From Frondihabitans sp. 762G35 (GTDB lineage: Bacteria; Actinomycetota; Actinomycetes; Actinomycetales; Microbacteriaceae), in NCBI RefSeq assembly GCF_002074055.1, contig NZ_CP014619.1, positions 868,001 through 932,000 of the forward strand: a stretch of DNA of 64,000 nucleotides. The letters run 5' to 3'. Under the pieces are notes generated by a model, which did not search any database, was not told where the DNA came from, and saw nothing but the letters and a program-made list of their open reading frames with translations. Positions 1-8,292 of the stretch are shown here, in pieces (the stretch's first letter is position 1; each line of letters starts with the position of its first letter). Made by a program: the position numbers and the translations under genes.

Positions 1-1268
1 TCGTCCGCCTACAGGACGGCATCTGGCCGAACCTCCGCGTCCGCGGCGGTCTGCTCGAGCCGGACGGACTCGTGGAGGCGGCGCAGGAGGCGCAGGAGGT
101 GCTCGGTTCCGACGGAGACACCGTCACCTCCGTCGCCGACTCGGTCGATCGGCGCGCGGGCGTCCTCTCCGACGAGCTGCGCATGTTCGCCCTGGCCACC
201 TCGCGCGCCACCCGGCAGGTGATCCTGTCCGCGACGGTCAACGACGACGAGGCGCCGTCGATGTTCCTCCGGCTCCTCCCGGCCGACCTCCCCGCAGCCG
301 ACGTCCGGCCACCGCTGTCGCTCCGCGGCCTGGTCGGCCACCTCCGACACGCCGCCGTCGCCGACCCGTCGGCGACTCGACGCGACGAGGCCGCCTCGGC
401 GCTCGCCCGGCTCGCGACGGAGGAGGTCGCCGGAGCCTCGCCCGACGAGTGGTACGGCCTCCTGGCCCCGTCGACGGAGGAGCCCCTCGTCGACCTCACC
501 GACCCGGAGGCCCGGGTCGCCGTGTCGCCCTCGCAGATCGGCAGCTTCGAGGAGTGCCCGCTGCACTGGTTCATCGACCGCTTCGGCGGCTCCGCCCCGA
601 GTTCCGCGATGGGCCTCGGAACCGTCATCCACGACGCGATGGAGCACGCCGTCGACATCGATCCGGTGTCCCTCTGGGCGAGCGTCGAGGCGCGCTGGGG
701 CGAGCTCGAGTTCGAGTCGGCCTGGATGTCCGAGGCCGAGAGGAAGCGCGCGCGCACCATGACCGACGCCCTCGCCTCCTACCTGCGCGACTTCGTCCAG
801 GCTCAGGGCGAATTGCTCGGGGCCGAGTCGAGCTTCCAGGTCGACGTCGGACAGGCGCTCCTCCGCGGCACCGTCGACCGCGTCGAGGGTCGAGCCGACG
901 GAGCCGTCGTCATCGTCGACCTCAAGACCGGCAAATCCGTCCCCACCGTCGCCGAGGGGGCGACCAACCCGCAGCTCGCCAGCTACCAGCTCGCGCTCGC
1001 CGAGGGCGGCCTCGAAGCGGCTCCGAGCGACTCGGCGAGAGGCGGGGCGAAGCTCCTCTTCGTGGCCAAGGGCACCCGGGGCAAGCCCTACTCCGAGCGG
1101 TGGCAGGAGGCTTTCGGCGACGACGATCTCGACGCCTTCCGCCAGCGGGTCCGCGGCGACGCGGCAGGGATGGCCGACCGCGTCTTCCTCGCGCGGGTCG
1201 ACGACCACTGCACCGGTCGCTTCGGGGGATCCTGCTCCATCCACGTCGTCGGAGAGGTGACCCAGTGA
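1..1268 (+). CDS. adnA: AdnA-type helicase-nuclease subunit, C-terminal part (5' end outside window)
   Basis: The frame is open from base 3, so only the last 421 codons are present. Together with the next gene this looks like AdnA, one subunit of the AdnAB motor-nuclease that resects DNA double-strand breaks in actinobacteria. The first third is the end of a UvrD-like motor (GIWPNLRVRGG at the start, then SATVNDDE). The rest is a RecB-family nuclease domain: CPLHWF near base 556, the His motif LGTVIHDAMEHA near 613, the catalytic core VIVDLKTGK near 909-935, then QLASYQLA. Two further cysteines lie in the last 20 residues (HCTGRFGGSC). The TGA stop overlaps the GTG of the next gene by four bases, which implies translational coupling. 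Subunit identity rests mainly on gene order. Confidence 0.85.
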   Translation, partial: VRLQDGIWPNLRVRGGLLEPDGLVEAAQEAQEVLGSDGDTVTSVADSVDRRAGVLSDELRMFALATSRATRQVILSATVNDDEAPSMFLRLLPADLPAADVRPPLSLRGLVGHLRHAAVADPSATRRDEAASALARLATEEVAGASPDEWYGLLAPSTEEPLVDLTDPEARVAVSPSQIGSFEECPLHWFIDRFGGSAPSSAMGLGTVIHDAMEHAVDIDPVSLWASVEARWGELEFESAWMSEAERKRARTMTDALASYLRDFVQAQGELLGAESSFQVDVGQALLRGTVDRVEGRADGAVVIVDLKTGKSVPTVAEGATNPQLASYQLALAEGGLEAAPSDSARGGAKLLFVAKGTRGKPYSERWQEAFGDDDLDAFRQRVRGDAAGMADRVFLARVDDHCTGRFGGSCSIHVVGEVTQ

Positions 1269-4200
1269 CCGGTATCCGCTATTCGGCGCTCGACGTGGCC
1301 GCGCGCCTCGAGCTGCCGCCGCCCACCCTCGAGCAGCAGCGCGTGATCGAGGCGCCGCTCGCGCCCGCCCTCGTCGTCGCGGGCGCCGGGAGCGGGAAGA
1401 CCGAGACGATGGCGGGCCGGGTCGTCTGGCTCCTGGCGAACGGTCTCGTGACCGTTCCGCAGGTCCTCGGTCTCACCTTCACCCGCAAGGCGGCCGGCGA
1501 GCTCGCCAAGCGCATCGAGAAGCGCATCCTGCTGCTCGGCGAGAAGGGCCTCCTCGACACGGAGCTCGACCCGTTCGACGCCCCGACGGTGTCGACCTAC
1601 AACGCTTTCGCCAACACCATCTTCCGCGACAACGCGCTCCTCGTGGGTCGCGAGAGCGAGTCGCAGGTGCTCGGCGAGGCGTCCGCGTGGCAGCTCGCGC
1701 GCTCCCTCGTCGTGGCGAGCTCCGACGAGCGTCTCGCGGGTCTGGGTCGGTCCGTCGACTCGCTCACCGAGGCCGTCATCGCGCTGAGCCACGCCCTCGG
1801 CGAGAACGTGGCCGAGGCGTCGCGCGTCGAGACCATGGCCGAGAGGTTCCTCGACCTGGCGTCCCTCCCGTCCGCCAAGGGCTCGTCCTACCTCAGCGTC
1901 ACGACGGCGACCGCCGCCGTCGCCGCCCTGCCGCCCCTCCTCGACCTCGCCGAGCGGTTCGCGCTCGAGAAGGAGCGCCGCGGCTTCGTGGAGTTCTCCG
2001 ACCAGGTCGCCCTGGCGCTGCGCGTCTGCGAGACGCAGCCCGGCGTGCTGGAGGAGCACCGGGAGCGGTTCCGCGTCGTCCTGCTCGACGAATACCAAGA
2101 CACCAGCGTCGTGCAGACGCGACTGCTCGCCCGCCTCTTCGCCGGGACGGGTGTCATGGCCGTCGGCGATCCGCACCAGTCGATCTACGGGTTCCGCGGG
2201 GCCAGCGCCGCGAACCTGGGCCGGTTCCCCGACGACTTCGGTGCCGCATCCGGCTCGACGTTCACCCTGTCGACGAGCTGGCGGAACCCGGTCCGGGTGC
2301 TCGACGCGGCCAACACGGTGGTCGACGAGCTCTCGCGGGCCTCGAAGGTCGAGGTCGGGCGTCTCCGGCCCCGCGACGGCGCACCCGAGGGAGCAGTCGA
2401 GGTCGCGTTCGGCGAGACCCTCGTCGACGAGGCCGACCAGGTCGCGCTCTGGTTCCGCCGCGCGCTGGAGGTCCCCGACGCCGACGGCGAGAAGCGCACC
2501 GCCGCTCTCCTCTTCCGCTCGAAGGCGACGCTGCCGGCCTTCGTCGAGGCTTTCACGCGGGCCGGAGTGCCCCATCACGTCCTCGGCGTGGGCGGGCTGC
2601 TCCGGCGCCCCGAGATCGTCGACCTGGTGAGCTGCCTTCGGGTCCTGCACGACCCCTCCGCCGGCTCCGAGCTGATCCGGCTGCTCGCCGGCGCGCGGTG
2701 GCGCGTGGGCGTCAAAGACATCGCCGTGCTCCGCCGGGTGGCGTCGTGGCTCTTCGCCCACGATCACGCGCAGAAGAAGCTCCCCGACGACGTGACAGAT
2801 CGTTTCCGGTCATCGGTGTCTCCGGGCGAGCACGGATCGATCGTCGACGCCCTCGACTTCGTCGGCACCGCACCGACCTCGCACACCCAGTTGGAGGGCT
2901 TCACCTCCGAGGGCCTCGCCCGGATGCGCCGGCTCGCGCGTCAGCTCGCCTTCCTCCGCAACCGGATCGGGCTCGACCTCGTCGACCTGGTCGCCCTGGT
3001 CACGCAGGAGATGCTGCTCGACGTCGAGGTCGCGGCCGCGTCGGGGAGCCTCCACGGAGGCGGCTACCTCCAGGCGTTCGAAGACGAACTCGCCGGCTAC
3101 GTGGCGACCGACGAATCGGCCAGCCTGGCCGGATTCCTCTCCTGGCTGGCCGCGGCCGAGCGCCGAGACGACCTCGGGCCGCGCTCGGACGCGAGCGAGC
3201 GCGGTGTCGTCCAGCTCCTGACGGTCCACGGCTCCAAGGGCCTCGAGTGGCAGATCGTCGGCGTCCCCCGGCTCGTCGAGGGCGAGCTCCCGGGTACCTC
3301 GCGCGAGGGGCGGGGCTGGCTCTCCTTCGGTCAGCTCCCGTTCGAGTTCCGCGGCGATGCGGGCGAGCTTCCCGTGCTCCCGTGGCGCGGCGTCGACGAC
3401 CAGAAGGAATTCGACCAGGGGCTCAAGGTCTTCGAGGCCGAGCTCAAGGAGCGTCACCTGCAGGAGGAGCGCCGTCTCGCCTACGTCGCGATGACCAGGG
3501 CGCAGGACGACCTCCTGCTCTCGGGGTCCTTCTGGGCCACGCAGACGAAGCCGCGCAACCCCAGTCCCTACCTCGTGGAGCTGGTCGAAGCGGGGATCGT
3601 CCCGCAGGAGGCCCTGCCCGACGCCCCCGACTCCGACGAGAACCCCCTGGCCGAACTCTCCCGGACGCTCACCTGGCCGTTCGACCCGCTGGGCAAGCGC
3701 CGCGCGGCCGTGGAGAGCGCCGCCGAGGCCGTGCGCCGGGCTCCCGCCGACGCCGGCCGCTGGACGGGCGACCTCGAGCTCCTGCTCCGCGAGCGTGCGG
3801 CCGGGCGGGAGCGGGCCTCCCTCGTCGGGCTGCCGCAGCGCATCCCGGCGTCTCGGTTCAGGGACTTCGTGAACGATCCCGCGGCGGTCGCCCAGGCTCT
3901 CCGTCGGCCGCTTCCCGAGCGGCCCTACCGCGCGACGCGGTTGGGGACCCTCTTCCACTCCTGGGTCGAGGAGCGCTACCGACCGACCGGTCGCGGCGAG
4001 ATGCTCGATGCCGGAGCCTTCGACCTCGACGTCGACCCGGAGGAGGGGCCGCAGCAGCGGGTCGCCGCCGACGCCCCCGTCGACGCCGACGACGCCCGGA
4101 GGCTCGCCGACCTCCAGGCGACGTTCGAGAGGTCGGAGTGGGCCGAGAGGGAGCCCGTCGACGTCGAGCTCGAGATCCACCTGCCCCTGGGCACGCGCAC

Positions 4201-4495
4201 CGTCATCTGCAAGATCGACGCCGTCTTCGAGCGCGAGGGCCGGTTCCAGGTCGTCGACTGGAAGACGGGCAAGGCGCCGCGCGATGCCGCCGACCTCGCT
4301 CAGAAGCAGCTCCAGCTCGCGCTCTACCGCGAGGCGTACTCGGCCTACCGCGGGATCGACGCGGAATCCATCGACGCCTGCTTCTACTTCGTCGCCGACG
4401 ACGAGGTGCTCGAACCCGACCGCGTCAGCGACCGCGACGAGCTGGAGCGGCTGTGGGCGGCCGTCGAGAGCGGCTCCGCGGGCCGGCCGGCCTAG
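1265..4495 (+). CDS. adnB: AdnB-type ATP-dependent DNA helicase-nuclease
   Basis: This 1076-residue protein is a superfamily 1A helicase with a C-terminal RecB-like nuclease, the usual size and order for AdnB. Walker A is AGAGSGKT at residues 40-47 and the Walker B/motif II is DEYQDT at 275-280. Motif VI lies near the RRLAYVAMTRAQDDLLL stretch. The nuclease has the His motif GTLFHSW, the catalytic KIDAVFE strand and VDWKTGK at 997-1003, followed by QLALYREA. With AdnA it would form the heterodimer that unwinds and degrades DNA ends before recombinational repair. GTG at 1265 is chosen because it overlaps the upstream stop (GTGA) and sits just before the family's N-terminal LEQQRVIEAP motif. 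A possible terminator follows the stop. Confidence 0.92.
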   Translation: MTGIRYSALDVAARLELPPPTLEQQRVIEAPLAPALVVAGAGSGKTETMAGRVVWLLANGLVTVPQVLGLTFTRKAAGELAKRIEKRILLLGEKGLLDTELDPFDAPTVSTYNAFANTIFRDNALLVGRESESQVLGEASAWQLARSLVVASSDERLAGLGRSVDSLTEAVIALSHALGENVAEASRVETMAERFLDLASLPSAKGSSYLSVTTATAAVAALPPLLDLAERFALEKERRGFVEFSDQVALALRVCETQPGVLEEHRERFRVVLLDEYQDTSVVQTRLLARLFAGTGVMAVGDPHQSIYGFRGASAANLGRFPDDFGAASGSTFTLSTSWRNPVRVLDAANTVVDELSRASKVEVGRLRPRDGAPEGAVEVAFGETLVDEADQVALWFRRALEVPDADGEKRTAALLFRSKATLPAFVEAFTRAGVPHHVLGVGGLLRRPEIVDLVSCLRVLHDPSAGSELIRLLAGARWRVGVKDIAVLRRVASWLFAHDHAQKKLPDDVTDRFRSSVSPGEHGSIVDALDFVGTAPTSHTQLEGFTSEGLARMRRLARQLAFLRNRIGLDLVDLVALVTQEMLLDVEVAAASGSLHGGGYLQAFEDELAGYVATDESASLAGFLSWLAAAERRDDLGPRSDASERGVVQLLTVHGSKGLEWQIVGVPRLVEGELPGTSREGRGWLSFGQLPFEFRGDAGELPVLPWRGVDDQKEFDQGLKVFEAELKERHLQEERRLAYVAMTRAQDDLLLSGSFWATQTKPRNPSPYLVELVEAGIVPQEALPDAPDSDENPLAELSRTLTWPFDPLGKRRAAVESAAEAVRRAPADAGRWTGDLELLLRERAAGRERASLVGLPQRIPASRFRDFVNDPAAVAQALRRPLPERPYRATRLGTLFHSWVEERYRPTGRGEMLDAGAFDLDVDPEEGPQQRVAADAPVDADDARRLADLQATFERSEWAEREPVDVELEIHLPLGTRTVICKIDAVFEREGRFQVVDWKTGKAPRDAADLAQKQLQLALYREAYSAYRGIDAESIDACFYFVADDEVLEPDRVSDRDELERLWAAVESGSAGRPA

Positions 4496-4546
4496 CCGGG
4501 CTGGCTTCGCCCGGCTGGGTCGGCCTGGCTTGCCGGGTCAGCCCGG
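4494..4546. terminator. Bidirectional hairpins between convergent adnB and phosphotransferase genes
   Basis: An 8-bp perfect stem AGCCGGGC/GCCCGGCT (4494-4501 and 4509-4516, loop TGGCTTC) starts at the adnB stop. A second hairpin GCCGGG-TCAG-CCCGGC follows at about 4532-4547, up to the stop of the convergent gene. No T-tract is visible, so termination is inferred from structure and position only. Confidence 0.4.
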
Positions 4547-5548
4547 CTAGCCGTGCCGCCGCTCGGTCGCCGAGAGGAGGTCCTCCACGCCGTCGAGGTC
4601 GAGGGCCTCCGTCGTGCCCACCACGAGCGGGCGCTCGTCGTGGTGCTGCACAGCGTCGACGAGGCGCGACATCATGGCCACGGCGTCGTCGACGACCTGG
4701 GTGTTCTTGGTGTGCGTACCGTGCAGCAGGTACCTGGCCAGATCGAGCTCGTGATAGAGCGTGGCCCGGTGCCGGAGCTGGCGATCGCTCGTGCCGCGCG
4801 CTGCGCTGTACGCGTCGAAGACGGCGTCGACGCTGTCGGGCGTCGGCGCTCCGAGAACCCAGGCGAGGTCGCGCGCCGGGTCGCCGATCTGGAGATCGTG
4901 CCAGCCGAGCAGCCCCGAGATCCGGTCGTCCTCCACCAGGAACGACGACGCCTCGAGCGACCCGTTGATGACCGTGGGCTGGAACTGCCAGAGCAGGGAA
5001 TCCTGGATGGCGGTCTCCCAGCGCTCCAGCAGCGCCGCGGGCAGGAGCCCCGTGGCGGCCGCCCGGTCGACGACGCTCGCGGAGGAGCGCATCGCCTCGA
5101 AGGGAGTGTGGCTCGTGAGACCCGCGTCGGTGACGAAGCTGGTCGGCAGCGAGTGGATCGCGGCGACGGCCGCGCCCACCGACGACGGGAGCCCCGTGCC
5201 CGCGAGGACCGCGGAGGCCTCGAGCGGTGCTCCTGCGACGTAGTCGTAGACGATCGCGCGCGTCTGCGCGATGGGGGCCTGGCCCCGGTAGGTGGGGACC
5301 TCGAACGAGAGGCGGCCGCGCACTCCGGCACTCAGGGAGCGGATCGCGACGAGGTCGGCGGACTGCTGCGCTTCGGCACGCTGGGTGCGGGGAACGCGGA
5401 TGACCCACTGCTCACCGGCGGCCCCTGAGAGACGTGCGGAGTCGTAGTCGCCCGCGCCGAGGGAGCCGTGCGGACCGACCGCGCGGACATCGAGGTCGGC
5501 TACGGCGGCCGTTGCCAACGCGGCTAGAGTTAGGTGGGTTCTGGCCAT
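4547..5548 (-). CDS. Aminoglycoside/macrolide phosphotransferase-fold protein, predicted catalytically dead
   Basis: The 333-residue protein has the APH/choline-kinase fold: an N-lobe with QWVIRVPRTQ and a C-lobe ending in IGDPARDLAWVL, the conserved region after the DFG-like motif. However, the catalytic loop normally written HGDLHxxN reads NGSLEASS, so the catalytic Asp is Ser and the metal-binding Asn is Ser. The usual IDW metal-binding Asp is Gly (LLGWHDLQ). I therefore read it as a pseudokinase that binds a ligand or partner rather than a resistance enzyme. The start at 5548 is chosen because a TACCCT -10 box ends six bases upstream and the N-terminus MARTHLTLAALATAAV fits the family. 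It is divergent from nudC and convergent with adnB. Confidence 0.75.
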   Translation of the reverse strand: MARTHLTLAALATAAVADLDVRAVGPHGSLGAGDYDSARLSGAAGEQWVIRVPRTQRAEAQQSADLVAIRSLSAGVRGRLSFEVPTYRGQAPIAQTRAIVYDYVAGAPLEASAVLAGTGLPSSVGAAVAAIHSLPTSFVTDAGLTSHTPFEAMRSSASVVDRAAATGLLPAALLERWETAIQDSLLWQFQPTVINGSLEASSFLVEDDRISGLLGWHDLQIGDPARDLAWVLGAPTPDSVDAVFDAYSAARGTSDRQLRHRATLYHELDLARYLLHGTHTKNTQVVDDAVAMMSRLVDAVQHHDERPLVVGTTEALDLDGVEDLLSATERRHG

Positions 5549-5554
5549 GCCCTC

Positions 5555-5560
5555 AGGGTA
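5555..5560 (-). promoter_or_regulatory. -10 box (TACCCT) of a leaderless phosphotransferase transcript
   Basis: TACCCT on the minus strand lies six bases before the ATG at 5548. That distance would put the transcription start at the start codon. Confidence 0.45.
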
Positions 5561-5621
5561 GGTCGCTCCAGGCGGCTTCGTGCCGCGCGCCACGCTGTTA
5601 CCCAAGACGATTGGTGGTCGG

Positions 5622-6578
5622 ATGCCTGCACTTCCGTCCGAAAGGGACGCGCAGTCCTCCTTCACCTCGAAGCTCCCCCTCTCCCGGCACCAGGTCGATC
5701 GCGACTACCTCACCCGGGAGCGCGACGACCTCTTCTCCGAGCTGCTGGCCGACGAGGCCACGCGCATCCTGCCCGTCTGGCAGGGTCGCGCGCTGTTCCA
5801 CACCGAGACCCAGCTCCGGCTGGTGGCACCCGACGAGGTGCCGGCCGAGGCCGAGCTGATCTACCTGGGCCGCTCCGTCGTGTCGGAGGGGCAGGAGCCG
5901 GCCGGCACGCCGTTCCTGGCCGCCATCCTCACCGACGAGCAGGCCGAGCAGGTCGCCTCGGCCGACGACTGGGGCAACCTGCGCATGTTCGCCACGGGTC
6001 TCAGCGCCCGCGACGCCGGTCTCGCCACCGAGGCCATCGCCGTCGCCAACTGGCACGCCTCCCACCGCTACTCGCCCCGCACCGGGCGTCCGCTCCGTTC
6101 CGCCAAGGGCGGCTGGGTTCGGCAGGAGCAGGAGGACGGTCACGAGATCTTCCCGCGCACCGACCCGGCGATCATCGTCGGAGTGACCGACGCCGACGAC
6201 CGACTCCTGCTCGGCTCGAACGCGATGTGGGACACCAACCGCTACTCGCTCCTCGCCGGCTTCGTGGAGCCGGGGGAGTCGCTCGAGCAGGCCGTCGAGC
6301 GTGAGATCTTCGAGGAATCGGGCATCCACGTGACGAATCCGGTCTACCTCGGCTCGCAGCCGTGGCCGTTCCCGGCGTCGCTCATGATCGGCTTCCGCGC
6401 GACCGTCGACGCCACGGACCCGGGGAGCCTCACCCCCGACGGCGCGGAGATCGTCGACCTGCGCTGGTTCACCCGCGAGGAACTCGCCTCGGCCGGCGAC
6501 ACCGTCATCCTGCCGGGCCGATCGTCGATCGCGCGCGCGATCATCGAGGACTGGTACGGCGCCGAGCTCGAGGACTGA
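5622..6578 (+). CDS. nudC: NAD(+) diphosphatase / NADH pyrophosphatase, Nudix family, lacking the zinc ribbon
   Basis: This 318-residue Nudix hydrolase would cleave NAD(H) to NMN(H) and AMP and may remove NAD caps from RNA. The Nudix box is complete: GFVEPGE then REIFEESGI, matching G-x5-E-x7-REUxEExGU. The NudC signature SQPWPFPASLM follows it. The segment that normally carries two CxxC zinc pairs (ANWHASH ... EDGHEIFPRTDP) has no cysteine, and the whole protein is cysteine-free. The N-terminal domain is otherwise of normal length. ATG 5622 is preferred over GTG 5580 because homologues start close to the SKLPLSRHQVDRD segment. It is followed one base later by uvrD2, so the two are probably co-transcribed. 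Confidence 0.88.
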   Translation: MPALPSERDAQSSFTSKLPLSRHQVDRDYLTRERDDLFSELLADEATRILPVWQGRALFHTETQLRLVAPDEVPAEAELIYLGRSVVSEGQEPAGTPFLAAILTDEQAEQVASADDWGNLRMFATGLSARDAGLATEAIAVANWHASHRYSPRTGRPLRSAKGGWVRQEQEDGHEIFPRTDPAIIVGVTDADDRLLLGSNAMWDTNRYSLLAGFVEPGESLEQAVEREIFEESGIHVTNPVYLGSQPWPFPASLMIGFRATVDATDPGSLTPDGAEIVDLRWFTREELASAGDTVILPGRSSIARAIIEDWYGAELED

Positions 6579-6579
6579 C

Positions 6580-8292
6580 GTGGAGGCCGCCGATCTCATC
6601 GCGGGCCTCGACGATCAGCAGCGCCTCGCCGCCGAGACGCTCCTCGGTCCGGTCTGCCTGCTCGCCGGCGCGGGCACGGGCAAGACCCGGGCGATCACCC
6701 ACCGCATCGCCTACGGCGTCGCGAGCGGCGTCTACGCTCCCGGCCGCGTGATGGCCCTCACCTTCACCTCGCGGGCCGCCGCCGAGCTCCGCGGGCGACT
6801 CCGCGGGCTCGGTGCCGGGGGAGTCTCCGCGCGGACCTTCCACGCCGCCGCGCTCTCGCAGCTGTCGTTCTTCTGGCCACAGACCATGGGCGGCACGATG
6901 CCGCGCCTACTCGACAGCAAGGCGAAGCTGCTCGCTCACGCGGCCGAGAGCCTGCGTCTCCGACTCGACACGGCCAGCCTTCGCGATCTGTCGGCCGAGA
7001 TCGAGTGGCGGAAGGTCTCCCGGTTGACCTACGAGGAGTACGCCGCCGCGCTGCCGCGTCGGAGCCTCCCGCAGAGCGTCTCGCCCGAGCAGGCCCTCGA
7101 CCTGCATCGCGCGTACGAGGACCTGAAGGACCAGCGGCGGCAGCTCGACTTCGAGGACGTCCTCCTCGCGACGGCCGGGATGCTGGAACTGGAGCCGCGC
7201 GTCGCCCAGCAGGTGCGCGAGCAGTACCGCTTCTTCGTGGTCGACGAGTACCAGGACGTCTCGCCCCTCCAGCAGGATCTCCTCGACCTGTGGCTCGGCG
7301 ACCGGAACGACCTCTGCGTGGTGGGCGACGCGAGCCAGACCATCTACTCGTTCGCCGGCGCGTCGGCCGAGTACCTCCTGGGCTTCGGCACGCGCTACGA
7401 GAACGCCACGGTCCTCCGCCTCGAGCAGAACTACCGCTCGGCCACCCCGATCGTCGAGACGGCGAACGAGCTGATGCGCGGGCGACCGGGGGCCCTGCAC
7501 CTGCACCCGGCCACGGCCGCCCCCGGGCCCCGACCCCGCGTCGTCGACCACCACACGGACTCGTCGGAGGCGCGGGCCGTCGCGGAGAGCATCGCCGAGG
7601 AGATCCGACAGGGGGCCGCCCCCGAGAGCATCGCGGTGCTCTTCCGCGTCAACGTCCAGGCGGCGCTTCTCGAGCGCGCCCTCGAGGACGTCGGAGTGTC
7701 GACCCGCCTGCACGGCTCGACCCGCTTCTTCGACCTCCGCGAGGTGAAGCAGGCGCTGATGATGCTCAAGGGAGCCGCCGTCAGCATCGTGGGCGAACCC
7801 CTCTTCAAGTCGGTCAGCGACGTCCTGCGCTCGCTGGGCTGGACGCAGGAGCCGCCGGAGCAGCGCGGTGCGGTCCGGGAGAAGTGGGAGTCGCTCAACG
7901 CCCTGATGAGCCTGGCCGAGGCGGCGGGACCCGAGACGACCCTCCGAGCCTTCGTCGAGGAGCTCTTCGCGCGCCAGGCCGGTCAACACGAACCGACCAT
8001 GTCGGCCGTGACCCTCGCCACCCTCCACTCGGCGAAGGGCCTCGAGTGGCGGAGCGTCTACATCGTCGGGCTCAGCGAGGGGCTGATGCCCATCAGCTAC
8101 GCGCAGACCTTCGAGGCGGTCGACGAGGAGCGGCGACTGCTCTACGTCGGGATCACGCGAGCGCGAGAACATCTTCAGCTCTCCTGGAGCCACGCGGGAC
8201 AGGGTCGCGGAGGCTCGGACCGGCGACCCAGCCGGTTCCTGGAAGAGCTGCGCATCCGCACGAGGGATGCGGTCGGCTCACCGTCGAGGTGA
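6580..8292 (+). CDS. uvrD2: UvrD2-like superfamily 1A DNA helicase, short form
   Basis: A 570-residue 3'-5' helicase. Walker A is AGAGTGKT (residues 29-36), motif II is VVDEYQDV, motif III is VGDASQTIYSFAGA, motif V is LHSAKGLEWRSVYIVGL and motif VI is RLLYVGITRAREHLQLSW. It matches actinobacterial UvrD2 by sequence and by its place beside nudC. Mycobacterial UvrD2 is about 700 residues with an HRDC domain and a tetracysteine zinc module after the motor. This protein stops about 40 residues after motif VI, so both are absent. GTG 6580 comes one base after the nudC stop. The last 140 bp overlap the convergent gene on the minus strand. Confidence 0.9.
   Translation: MEAADLIAGLDDQQRLAAETLLGPVCLLAGAGTGKTRAITHRIAYGVASGVYAPGRVMALTFTSRAAAELRGRLRGLGAGGVSARTFHAAALSQLSFFWPQTMGGTMPRLLDSKAKLLAHAAESLRLRLDTASLRDLSAEIEWRKVSRLTYEEYAAALPRRSLPQSVSPEQALDLHRAYEDLKDQRRQLDFEDVLLATAGMLELEPRVAQQVREQYRFFVVDEYQDVSPLQQDLLDLWLGDRNDLCVVGDASQTIYSFAGASAEYLLGFGTRYENATVLRLEQNYRSATPIVETANELMRGRPGALHLHPATAAPGPRPRVVDHHTDSSEARAVAESIAEEIRQGAAPESIAVLFRVNVQAALLERALEDVGVSTRLHGSTRFFDLREVKQALMMLKGAAVSIVGEPLFKSVSDVLRSLGWTQEPPEQRGAVREKWESLNALMSLAEAAGPETTLRAFVEELFARQAGQHEPTMSAVTLATLHSAKGLEWRSVYIVGLSEGLMPISYAQTFEAVDEERRLLYVGITRAREHLQLSWSHAGQGRGGSDRRPSRFLEELRIRTRDAVGSPSR

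Noticed and set aside
1687-4968. A 1093-codon plus-strand frame over adnB
   Set aside because: It is Arg/Pro-rich shadow translation of adnB in another frame, with no ribosome site and no family motifs.
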